Positions 10,001-20,700 of a stretch of DNA of 64,000 bases are shown here, piece after piece (position 1 is the first letter of the stretch; every line of letters begins with the position of its first letter). Source of the stretch: Branchiostoma lanceolatum (taxonomy: Eukaryota > Chordata > Leptocardii > Amphioxiformes > Branchiostomatidae); contig NC_089738.1 in assembly GCF_035083965.1 (NCBI RefSeq), forward strand, positions 19,370,734-19,434,733. Reading direction: 5' to 3'. The translations under genes were made by a program, and so were the position numbers. The notes under the pieces were generated by a model. It made no database searches. It saw only the letters and a list, made by a program, of their open reading frames with translations, and had not been told where the DNA came from.

Positions 10001-11725
10001 CAGGTCCTCAGTATTCAACACCTCTCTATATAGGTCTACCCTGTGCTTATTTAGAACATGACCTATTTCTTCCTGCAGTGTGAAAACTTGCAACAAGTAT
10101 CTTGTAGTGGAGGCCATGCCATTTGTTTGAAACTTAGACATCATCTATCATATTAAAAAGCAGGCTGTATCAGATATATATCAAAGCAATGTTTTTTTTT
10201 TCAAAATCTTAGGCCAAAAACATTTTTTTGAAGCCTGAGAAAAAAGCTACTTGTTTGAGATGAATCTTGATAAAAGGTAGCAACTCTACATCAAAGTCAT
10301 ATTCTTACCAAGCTTGCGCCTGATTGGTTGTTGTCATGGTGATGAGAGTTCACCTCAGGTGATTGACAGGCAGCAGGAAGCAATGCAGGAGGTGGTACAG
10401 GCAGTCTGGTGGGGGTGCCGTTGTTAAATGGAACAGCAGCTGGTGGAGGAGGCAGTCTGGTGGGGGTGCTGTCCGTAAATGGAACAGCCTGAAACCTTAT
10501 GGACGAACTTGGCACCTGGAAATTAGGAGGAAAAATTGTGACCTACTTTGGCTTGTAGAACTCAAATTCAGGTTATTCTTTTAACTAGGAATGCACCATT
10601 AATGCTAATACAGTATGCTTGCAGTTTGCATTATATCTAAGTATTTACTGAATACATTTTATCCAGAACTTGGAATCATATTAACTGATTATGAAACACC
10701 TCAAAGGCAAACTTCATGACAGGTCAATTGAAGAATTGAACTTCGGGAATGAATTGTCATAAATTAGCTGCAACAAACATTTTGACAAATTCTTGACGCT
10801 ACTCAGCATATAATGTACAAACAACAAAATTTAGCAAAAAAAGTTTAAAAAGCATATGAATTCAATTACAAGAGCAACCATGACTAGATATTGCTTTTAG
10901 ATTCAAAGAAACAATGAAAAACAGATCGCCACATTTTATAGGTTAGAAACGTGCATCAAAATCCCGACCTACCGCGCTGAAAGCTCACCGGTTCTGTCTG
11001 AACCCCGGACAAAAACAACGCGGCACGAATGACGTGTCAGCAGAGGGTACCCCACAAGTACACGTCAGCTTTGGGTTCATGTGAGCAACAAGTGGAACAT
11101 TGCGAAACTTTGGGCAATGGTGGGGACAGGTTTGGATATCTTAGCATTTCAAAGTAGTCTATGTTGTTTTCGGAGTGGTTTTTGCTTGGGATTAAGCACT
11201 TGGCGAGCCTCTGAAGATCTTAGAAACAACCCGGAAGTGAGGAAAACACGGGTTGCCCCGTTTGCACCCTCTGACGCAATACCATTATACATTGCATGTA
11301 CATGTACGTGGCCAAAACAACCCGTGGTTTCTCCAAATATATCAATATTGTTCTAAATTGTGGGCATCAAACACCTAACTACTCAATTATCTCAGTATTT
11401 AGCGACAGTTTTTTTTTTGGGGGGGGGGGGGGTAGCCTATGTGTTAGTTTCATTAGGGTCGCGAGCACTTTGCTTTCTCAGAAACCAAACGAAAACATTT
11501 TTGTGATGTGCACGAATAAATGCCATAAAATGGAGGCCAAATGCTACTCAGGTTTAAACATGATATCAAGTAAGAGAAACTCAGTGCTAAGTAAGAGATT
11601 GTATTACTAAGAAAGCCTACCGGAGGTTTGGCACGCCAACCGGGTGGTTTCCGTGCTCGCAGTTTGCAGTTTCGTCCGGATGGTTCGGGACTCTTCCGGA
11701 CTGCTGGGCGGGACACGTCTGTCAT
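7064..11725 (-). CDS. BIR-less RING/UBA protein with IBM-like tetrapeptides
   Basis: Exons 11725-11621, 10515-10309, 9390-9244 and 8872-7064 all join in phase 0, giving 755 aa. Exon 1 is basic. Exon 2 is proline-rich and contains AVPF twice (residues 45 and 62). Residues ~311-368 form four ~20-aa repeats with SQPY, AQPF, AQPY and ALPF; the AQPY copy is preceded by DEVD (340-343). Three UBA-like repeats follow (from about 413, 484 and 584), each with a core like LVRHAVWRRLQ. A C-terminal C3HC4 RING (CKVCFDARIEVVFVPCGHYA ... CPMC) ends in VKVFFS, typical of IAP E3 ligases, where the last residues support dimerisation. No BIR motif (CxxC-x16-H-x6-C) is present. The 17.8-kb neighbour has the same UBA/RING block, so the two are paralogous there. 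Expected role: ubiquitin binding and E3 activity linked to apoptosis or NF-kB signalling. Exons 1-3 are less certain than the last. Confidence 0.75.
8291..8314 (-). other. DEVD|AQPY: predicted caspase site exposing IBM-like end
   Basis: On the minus strand these bases encode DEVDAQPY (residues 340-347 of the model). DEVD is the preferred recognition sequence of caspase-3/7, with cleavage after the second D. The new N-terminus AQPY fits A-x-P-[FIY], the IAP-binding motif pattern of caspase-9 and Drosophila Hid. Sister repeats read EEVSSQPY, EDVGAQPF and EDFHALPF, so only this copy has the full caspase sequence. Confidence 0.6.
9391..9605 (-). repeat. Acceptor-edge duplications of RING/UBA exon 3
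   Basis: Upstream of exon 9390-9244 (gene orientation) the exon's first part recurs in degenerate form. Forward 9436-9480 has GTGGTCTCTCTCATGACTGA and CTCACTGCCTTGGTCAGGGTCAG, and 9552-9600 has GGCCTCCTTAGCATTGCTCC followed by TGTCATAACTGGCCAATCGATC. Each is followed by the same intronic CAATCAATCAATAA-type tail that flanks the true acceptor. Confidence 0.7.
9606..10308. other. Intron of RING/UBA gene, no further features
   Basis: Contains a G homopolymer near 9680 and T/A runs near 10190. No exon with consistent splice sites was found. Confidence 0.5.
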
Positions 11726-14502
11726 GGCGCGGGGTACCTTGGGGTCAGCTACGGCAGGAAAACAAACCAAAGAAGAATGAAGTCTTGCAGCTCATAGTAA
11801 GTCTTCCGCAGGTTGAGCAGGCGCCCATTAATATACAGTTTATCATAAATCAAATACATGTAGTGTATGATGGCTGTTTCTTCGCTTGTAGTACATGTAT
11901 ATATATATATATACTGGTTAAATGCACCGTTAAGATCCCCCCCACACTGGCACATTTTTCGAAAGCTCTGAATAGTGGAATTGAACGTCGTTTCATCAAG
12001 CTACACACAGATCACAGGAGCTAAGGAAGCTCGCAGCGAATCGGACAAAGTGGAAGGGACTGAAGGAAGACTGAATGCGGCTGCAGGATGTTTCAACTAC
12101 TGCAGCAGCAGAAAACAGTGGACAGTACTACTACCACTACACACATATCTCGCCCACTGTTAAGCCGGACTTAAGGACTGCTGCAAGCCTCACTGACAAG
12201 CGGCTATCATAGTTTTACGTATAACTGTTTCCTACCGTAGCATAAAAGAACAAGTTAGAATACTCCTGTAAGTTTTAAATGTTATTACATGAGAGGCACA
12301 TGCCACACCCCCTCCCCACCCCACTCTACAAACACATTACGTCACCCTGACCTGTAACCGGTCATGCGGTACCAAAAGAAAGAACGTGTTTTGTTCCCTT
12401 TTTGTGGCGGTAAGGATTCTGAATTGGAGAACTGAAATACTTTGGATGCTAAGTAAAATGCAACCAGAAAGCACATAGATATTCTTAGGCCTCAAATGCC
12501 ATTCCTTAACCCTGAAATTAGTGAATTTTAAGAAACCTCACTCACCTACTCCCTCGCAACTAGTACAGTGATTATCCTACTGAAATTCACTACAGATAAT
12601 ATAACCAGACTTTGACGTACTTCCCAGCTATTTCCGGACACGACAGCGGTCTAAAAACGTCCTCTAGACAAACTATGAGATGCCTGGCCGCCGTGAAACG
12701 ACCTAGCGAGGGCAACACTGCCGCCTGAAACACGCCGGTCACACGCAACAAAATTTTGTCAGAAAGTTTAACTTTGGAATGCGGAAGTAACATTGCTGCA
12801 GAATTGTATCAATCATGTTCTGCACCGATTGTTAAGTATTCTTGCTACAATACGAGTCATGTTTCCATGGAAACGGGTAAGAAAGGGGAGAAGACACTCA
12901 CTAGACACTCACCAGTATGACTCAGCCGGCATCTCAAGTCCTGTGGATGTGAAACCGTCTTGTGAAATGCGTTGGTGGAACGTTCTGATGCAACGTCACG
13001 CAATACACGCACTGCGTTACACCAACCACACCGCGGGGCAGCATGGGTAGGGACGATGTGTTATTTCATAGGGGTCTATTTATATAGATTATCTGAAATA
13101 TGACGCTATTCTACTATTGTAATGTAACATCAACAACACATAATTCTTGAAAATATTTAATTGTAAATAGTGTAGTAACGATATACCATATTTGTCACAA
13201 ATAGTTACTTAAGTACAAATATATTACATCAAACACCCCTTCAATATGGTACCGTCTGATTTCGCAATGTTTACTAAATGACATCATTTGGAAATCCCCA
13301 GCCGCTGCCTCCCTCCCCGCCCAGAGTTGGGCAATCCCTATTATCTCTGCACAGACGCATGTTTTTAGCTGAAGACGGAGAAACGCGAATCTTAAACCTC
13401 AAGACATCGGTGTGAAAAGACTTGAGACGTGACGGCGACTGATGTGAGTAAATATCTGACGTCATAACGTCACGTATGTGCGAAATTCTGCGAGATTTTT
13501 GTGACGCCGTGAGGTCGTTTGCCCCCCTCCCCCTTCGTCACGTATGCGCGCTGTGTCGCTGGTGTTGGGGGTGCGTCCTGCATGACAACAACATGTCTAT
13601 CAATTTGAGGGGCGGGGTTAGATTAATGAAAACGTGTTGATTAATGTAGTTCTGTGTGTTTATTTCTTTTACAACAAAATCTACACGAAAATCGGATTTT
13701 ATTTTTGTAAAATTGAAGCCATTGTGACTCATCTATATGTATGTTCCCATGTCGCCCGGTTGCCGGAAAAACACTGTTACGGTGACGAATCTTACAAGGA
13801 AAGAATCAGATACTTTGGAATATTAAAATCAGTGGTATATCGTGTGTTTCAAAAAATTCTAAGAACGAATTTTTCTGAGGTCTGATCTCCATTGTGAAAA
13901 CAGAACCGCTCAATTCTGGGGTAATTTTTGTCTTCCCTGTTTTGGCTGGCTTTCGTCTGTAAGTTCTCTTTTTGGAATTAGAGATAAAATGACAGTTAAA
14001 TCTATCTGTTGGTTATATGTATTCAATTATAAGACATCTATGTGGAAAGTTGCCATTTTAGATACTAAGTAGCTGAACCAGTATTAAGCGTGTTGGATGG
14101 ACGGTAGAAACAATCGAGGTCGGGCTTGGATAGTAGCAACGCTATTTTGTTAAACAGTCTTTTTAAAAATCCTTTACATGGGAACTGAAAATGGCGCTTA
14201 CATATGACTAAGATGTAGTAGACAATAGCATGCATAGCTTATTATGTTTTTGTCCCAAAGGAGCTATCTGTAGACTTCCTCATGCGGTATGATAAAACTG
14301 TCACGCACGGTACATGTTGTAGGGGAAACATTAACCTGATGGTGGAGTATCCCCGGGGGGAAAGGGCTCGACAGCTAGAAAACACCGATTGCTTCTCTTC
14401 ATAAAATGTCAGTACATAAAGTAGGATGTTTACTAAAACAATCATGTTCATCTTGAAATGTTTTGTATATATCAAGGACATTGTGTCATGTACTTGGTGT
14501 AT
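11726..14502. other. Upstream/intergenic region between divergent RING genes
   Basis: The two RING genes point away from each other and share this upstream region, about 6 kb in all up to 17734. A conventional acceptor (TTTTCCTGCCGTAG, minus strand) lies just upstream of the first coding exon of the 7-11.7 kb gene, so a separate 5' UTR exon is likely but not located. A (TA)n run is at 11898-11913. CpG-containing stretches (12640-12730, 13300-13560) are plausible promoter DNA, but no specific site is assigned. Confidence 0.4.
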
Positions 14503-14578
14503 AGATAAATAGATAGATAGATACTAGACAGATAGATGGATAGATCAATAGATGGAAAGATAGATGGATAGATAGATG

Positions 14579-14617
<39 letters not shown>

Positions 14618-14731
14618 GGATACTAGATGGATAGATGGATAGATAGATAGATGGATAGATGTAGATAGATGGATAGATAGATCGATAGATCGATCGATAG
14701 ATAGATGGATGGATAGATAGATAGATAGATG
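14503..14731. repeat. GATA/GATG microsatellite
   Basis: About 230 bp of imperfect (GATA)n with interspersed GGAT, GATC and ACTA units. Confidence 0.95.
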
Positions 14732-16260
14732 CGCTGCTGAAGTGCGTCCCTGTTTCAGTGTTACCAGAGGTTAACGACCTTTCTTCTGAAGCCGATGATA
14801 TATAAAGGTCGGTAGGTCAAATCACACCCGCCATGCTACTGGAAATGGACGTTGGCCATGTAAAATGAACTTGTATATGCTGCCCAACTTCTTACGACTA
14901 GCTAGTATCATATAAGAACAGATTTCCGTTTCTCTCCAAGCAGACATAGGGAGGTCAGGTCTTAGCATTTTTTGGCTGCTCTGGTTTTGCACAACAAAAC
15001 AAAACTCTCCAAAAAGATCTTTCAGCTGCAATGGCAAGGTCGTGGCTGCCCGGCATGGTGGTCACATTGGGCTCATGGACACAGTATGATCGGCTTTGAC
15101 AATCTTGCCACAGGTTGACCTGCTTCCATGCGGTCCATGTCAAATTACATTGTAATGTATTGCCTTTGTCAGCAGGGTTAGCCCTTCGTAATAGTTACAG
15201 GCTAGTTGGGTAGCCCTGGCTGTGTGTGCTGAACAGCCAAATCAATAAACAAATAAATAAGTTACCTGCTTTGCATTTTTTCACAACAGAACGTCATAAC
15301 AGCCAGTTAACGTTACAATCCTCCCTTGAACTCTTGAAAAACGACCTCGGCCGAATGAGTGTATGTTTTGCATACTTTCAAGGTGAAATAAAGGTTGAAA
15401 AAAATCTTGCCTCCTGTATCTGCTTGGACATTAGCTGTCCGCTTAAATCAGAATCTGAATCGATAAACTCCCGACCATAGCCATGACTAGTCACGTATCG
15501 TGTGGCGGCGATGCGGACCATTTGCCGGTCTGATCTCCACCCGGCATAACAGACATGCACGTCGGGCTGCCAGGCGCCGCGATGGTGTGTTGTCGTCATC
15601 GAGATCCGGACAATAGTCCATCTTGTGGAGCTTTCGTTTAACGTATTAGTATTCATCGCTTCTTTTTATCATACTTATAACTCCACCCCAGGGACTGAGG
15701 TATTGTTTTCTCTTGACTGTCTGTCTGTGTTTATGTGATTCCAAAGACTCGGATTTGTTTTCACGATTCTACACGCAATGCAGCATTGTCATACATCCTT
15801 AGCGTTGATACATTTGTCCGTATGACTGGAAGGATGGCGAAGCAGTATGGGCAAAGGAATGATGTCTGCCTTCTCTGATTGCCTTGTTTAGTGTTAGTTG
15901 CTTCAAATCATGGCAGATTGGTTGATGGCCCAAGGTATTGCCACATCTTTCTGGTAAATACAGAAATATCAGGAACTAGTTCCTATACTACATTAACTTT
16001 CAATTAGCTAAATGTAGCTTTGTTAGATTTCATAATTAGTGTAAATTGTAATCATTCGTAACGAAGGCTATATGAAGATTCTGCAGTAGAGATGGGGAGG
16101 GGGGTTCTGCTATTGCCGCCATTCCCACATCTCTGTTGATTGCCGTCGTGATATCTCATCATTACTACAATCGCCGCTGGAGTCCTGTCAGTTGTTACTG
16201 GGGTTCCTGGAAAGATATCATTACTATACGCTGTGGGGAGAGTCGGCACTGATATAATCT
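14732..16260. other. Intergenic, no gene recognised
   Basis: Several short open frames lack splice support or recognisable motifs. No repeat with clear borders was seen. Confidence 0.4.
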
Positions 16261-16482
16261 GTGAACACTACAGATTGTGTATCAGCGCTAATCTCCAATC
16301 AGATCTACACGGTGCACCGAAAATCGTATATGCTAGCCAGAGAAGCTCCAGTCAGCCACCTACGGTGCGGACTGGAGCTTATGTGGCTAACTGGAGCTTC
16401 TCTGGCTAGCATATACGATGTTCGGTGCACCGTGTAGATCTGCTTGGAGATTAGCACTGATACACAATCTGTAGTGTTCACG
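16261..16482. mobile_element. Near-perfect long hairpin (MITE-like)
   Basis: The left arm (16261-16352) and right arm (16391-16482) are near-perfect inverted copies of about 92 bp around a ~38-bp loop. The outer ends read GTGAACACTACAGATTGTGT and its complement. The arms contain the pair CTAATCTCCAATCAGATCTA / TAGATCTGCTTGGAGATTAG. No coding capacity. Confidence 0.85.
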
Positions 16483-17169
16483 GAATGATAGCATTACCCT
16501 GTGATGAGAAGGCGGTACTGATACCCAATCTGTATTTTAACCACGTACACTTATCTGTAAATGCCCGCAGCCGCGGTGTAGTGGCCGAGTGATATTTGAT
16601 GATTAGGCCACGCCAATTTATTTTCTTGGTTCTGACTCTGAGACAATTTGAAGAAGAAATTCAGTAAGAGGTCAAGATAAAACAGAAGACTGGTAAGAAA
16701 TCTTTCACCGGTTTCATTCACTCCTTGAAACTGGGTGTAACAAGTCTGGGAAATTCTGCTCATACTATTAGATATTTGTATTTCAGAATTTTGCTGTTGA
16801 ATTTAGTGAACTAACAAATGAGTTGGCATGGTCGCACTTCTGATGGCAACACTGGACCGGGAACAAACTATACAAACCGAAACGCATGAACATATGGGAC
16901 TGAGGAAAGATGAACATAAGATAATCCGACACAGAAAAATAAAGATTAAAGACAAATATTGCTAACATGACTACAGTGTGCTAAAGAGGACTGCAAAGGA
17001 ATACTCCTGGCATACCATGCTGTGGTGGAGACTCATTTAGCTGGCGCCATTGGGGTAATAAAACCACCTAATATCCGGCCAGCTGCAGTTTCGGCGGTAA
17101 TAACCACGAGACATTGCACCGTGACAAACATGTGGAGCGTGCATTGTAGGTCATACATGCTGAAAATTA

Positions 17170-17297
17170 TCCACAGGCAGATCTATCAGGGCAAGGCAAT
17201 GTCAAAAGGCTTAAGGGCCACCTTGTACCAGAAACCACTGGTGCTGGCTGGCCCTTTTGATACTGCCTTGCCACCGATAGATCTGCTTGGAGATTAG
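17170..17297. mobile_element. Second hairpin element sharing an end with the first
   Basis: GCAGATCTATCAGGGCAAGG with AATGTCAAAAGG on the left pairs with CCTTTTGATACTGCCTTGCC and ACCGATAGATCTGC on the right. It ends with TAGATCTGCTTGGAGATTAG, identical over 20 bp to 16435-16454 in the first hairpin. The left outer end is unclear and may extend further left. Confidence 0.65.
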
Positions 17298-17734
17298 TGG
17301 GAAAGGGTGCCGGCAAATCCCCAGATCGCCGTTCAAAGCAACTTCTTATATTGGAACAAAACCTGAAAAATCACATATCGGAATGCCCAATTTCACCAAC
17401 TACAAATAAGACGATTTTAATACAGACTTTCTGTGCTGTTTCAATTGGTATTCTATGTGTGCAACAGGATGTATAGAACACGTTCCGCGTTGTTACAAAA
17501 TGTTGTGCCGCAAATTACATTCATTTGATTTTAAGGAATTCAAAAATGAAGGTGTAAATAGCTAAGTACCGGTACCGTTCATTTTGTTTTGATTTCAATC
17601 AACAGGATTCTGAATTTGCCGTAAAGTAAAAAGGAATCAGGAATATCCTGTCAATAGTCCAACATTCTGTTATTGACAGGATGGTCCTGTCTATAGCCAC
17701 TTCCATCAGAAATATCTTCTTCTTCATTTTTCAG

Positions 17735-17779
17735 ATTCTACTTTCTGGACGAACGATGTGAGCAGACCGGGGCACAGTC
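17735..17779 (+). promoter_or_regulatory. 5' UTR segment of IAP gene with ATG-TGA mini-uORF
   Basis: A 3' splice site (TTCATTTTTCAG) ends at 17734, so the coding exon begins with about 45 nt of leader and an upstream non-coding exon is expected. The leader contains ATGTGA at 17756-17761, a minimal start-stop element 19 nt before the main ATG at 17780. Confidence 0.55.
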
Positions 17780-20700
17780 ATGTCTTCCTTGGTTCACCCG
17801 GGCGGTTCGGAAGAACCGTCTTTACAGACTAGCCAGGTGCCGGCACAAGACACGGTGGTCCTCCGCCGCACCCCGACAAGCACCGCCCAGAAGACGGAGA
17901 ACCGGCGTAGCATCGCGTACGAAGTGCCGCTCGGAGACAGCCCCTCGGACGATCCCTCGGAGTTCACCCGCGAGCAGGCCCGGCTGGACACGTACCGGGA
18001 CTGGCCGCGCGACTGCCCGGTGGCCCCCGCCGAGCTGGCCCGAGCGGGCTTCTACAGTCTGCGCGATGGGGACCGTGTGCGCTGCTTCGTGTGTTACAGA
18101 GTGCTGCGGCAGTGGTGCGCTGGAGACGACCCTCTGGAGGAGCACAGGAAGCATTACCCGGACTGCCCGTTTGTGAAGGGAGAGGACGTGGGAAATGTGC
18201 CATGTTGTAACGGAGAGGCGACAGCAGCCACGTGTAACGGGGGAACCGAGACCGCATCACCAAATGGTTAGTACAACCACGTTTCTCCAACACAATTGGG
18301 AATAGATAGAAGATACAGCTCAGGAATTTCCATCTATCTCCTCTGTAGCACTGGGCATTGGTGGTCCAATTTAATCTTATGTCGATAATCAAGTTCAATT
18401 TTGTTATATGGTGTTCTGATGATTTCTTACCACTTCTGAATAAATGCGCATGAAAGACATAGAGATAAGATATTAGATATGATATTAGTTCATCGCATCT
18501 TAATTGATAGTTTAGCTCTACTTAAATACGTATTGTACAAAGCTAGTTTTGCTATGCATTGCGCTGATGATAGAACTATAACGACGCCAGAAAGAATAGT
18601 TAAGCATGTATGATGTACCCACTAATGAAGATCCTGCGAATAAACAGACATTAAAAGATGATAAAGCTCGTAACGCCTAAGGTTGCGAGCGGTTCTTTTC
18701 AAATAAACCTGTCCACACCTGTATCATGAGAACGGCCGCTTTGCCGCTTTATTTTCGGAAGGCCGCTTTACCTCTCTTATATCCGTACTCAGCCACGGAA
18801 GAGGCGCCGAAGTTTCCCCAGATGGTTGCAGAGACGCTGCGACTGTCCACCTTCCACGGCTGGCCGCATACCTTCCTCACAGCGGCCGACCTGGCCAGGG
18901 CTGGCTTCTTCTACACATGTAAAGGTTCTTTTCTTAGTTTTACTTCCGGTGAGACAGGAAGCAGGAGTTGGTAAAGGTGACGTCGATATATAAATGGTTT
19001 ATTCTGGAATTGACACATACAGAAATTAAAACAGCATTGCAGCCGATGTTACCTAATCCGGCTGAATTACGCAGTCTTAAGATTAAAAGTACAAAAGAGC
19101 ACACTCAAACAATCGGAAAATATATACAAAACCCAAATGTACATCCAACAGTAGATATGTTTGTATGACTCTACGACTTCAGTAACGTAGCGTTGATGAA
19201 GGTTAACTTACAGATGAACAATCATCTAAGGCAAATCAATCTCTACAACTGGATAAGACACGGAGACTACTTCCCAGCGTTTCCCAGTCACTCTTCTTCA
19301 CTCGCCGATGCGATGGAAATTTACTCGAAACGTCCGGAAGTAATCTCAGTATCTTATCCAGTTGTACAGATTGAAATGGAAATCTAGAGTTGTTTTTTTT
19401 GTCAAACGTTTTAAGCTGGATTTTCTACTTTTATTTCGCGATCTACTATGCCTCCTTCCTGTCTCCTCGCGCGGTGCTGTGCTGTTATCATATTGTTATT
19501 GTCCTGTTTTCTAACATTGTTCATAGCCATACATCTTACATATTTGACATAACAACATTAAGTTTACAATCCATTTTGAGACATCTCTAACTACAGTTGC
19601 ATATACTATCTGGCCGGTATATATCTCTTTCGGGAACGAGTTTTGCACTGTGCGTTGCTTTCCACCGGTCTTCTGTTTGTTTTCTGCTGCTATCGCGATA
19701 TCGATATCTGCCTGATCTAGTAGGTAATAAAGCTGTAATATTTGTTTGTATTGCCTTTTTAACCTCCTTGTTTTTTTTTTCGTAATTCCTATACATTACA
19801 CATTCTTTTTGGCGACGCCTCTGGAGCAGTGGCTTTTTTTCCGTATATCTGGTGAAAGACAGGACACTATAGAAACGGAGATTAGCACCGTCCCTACATA
19901 CAAAAAGATATGGGAAGAATTTTAAAAAACTTTTTTTCCTTCCTCTCCCGCAGTGAAGGGCGGAGACAGCGCGCGGTGCTTCCACTGCGGCGGCGGCCTG
20001 AAGAACTGGCAGCCGGGAGATGACCCCTGGGTCGAGCATGCGCGCTGGTACCCCATGTGCAAGTTCGTCGAGAACAGCAAGGGGGTGCAGTTCGTGCAGG
20101 ACGTGCTGAATAAGTACAAAGTTGGCGAGGTGAGTTTTGTCGATGAAAGCACTAAACGATCGGTCGCCATCTTGGATCTGACCGTTCCTTCAAGATGGCG
20201 GCTATATTTGTCACCATTGATTTACAGAGAAATCTGTTGGCCTCACCAATAGGGCATTTTCACGGACTTTTCATATCAATGAAGGGAGCACGTACTGACT
20301 GTCATGTTGGTGCCTTTGATTTGATTTGGATTTCAATGGACCGTGGCTCTAGCTTTAGATTTTCATGTGTTTATGTATCAAATATTTTATGTATTTAAAA
20401 CAATCGAATTTCATCTGTTTCTGTAGGACATAGCCGGGAATGAGGACTTCGGATCCGGTCGCGCCAACCGCCCGTCCAAGCTGGCCACGCCCACGTCGCC
20501 CCGGGAGATGACGATGTCTTGGCTGTCGCCTGGCTACGAGGAGCTGTCCGCGCCGCCAGGTGCGTGATCAGGGCGTGATCGTCACATGGTCAAGACATGA
20601 TTAACACATGGTCATGGCGTACATAACACTCGAAACAGGCATGATGAGCACATGTTCAACTAAGTCATGCTTAGCACAGGTTGGTCTTTTATGGATAGAC

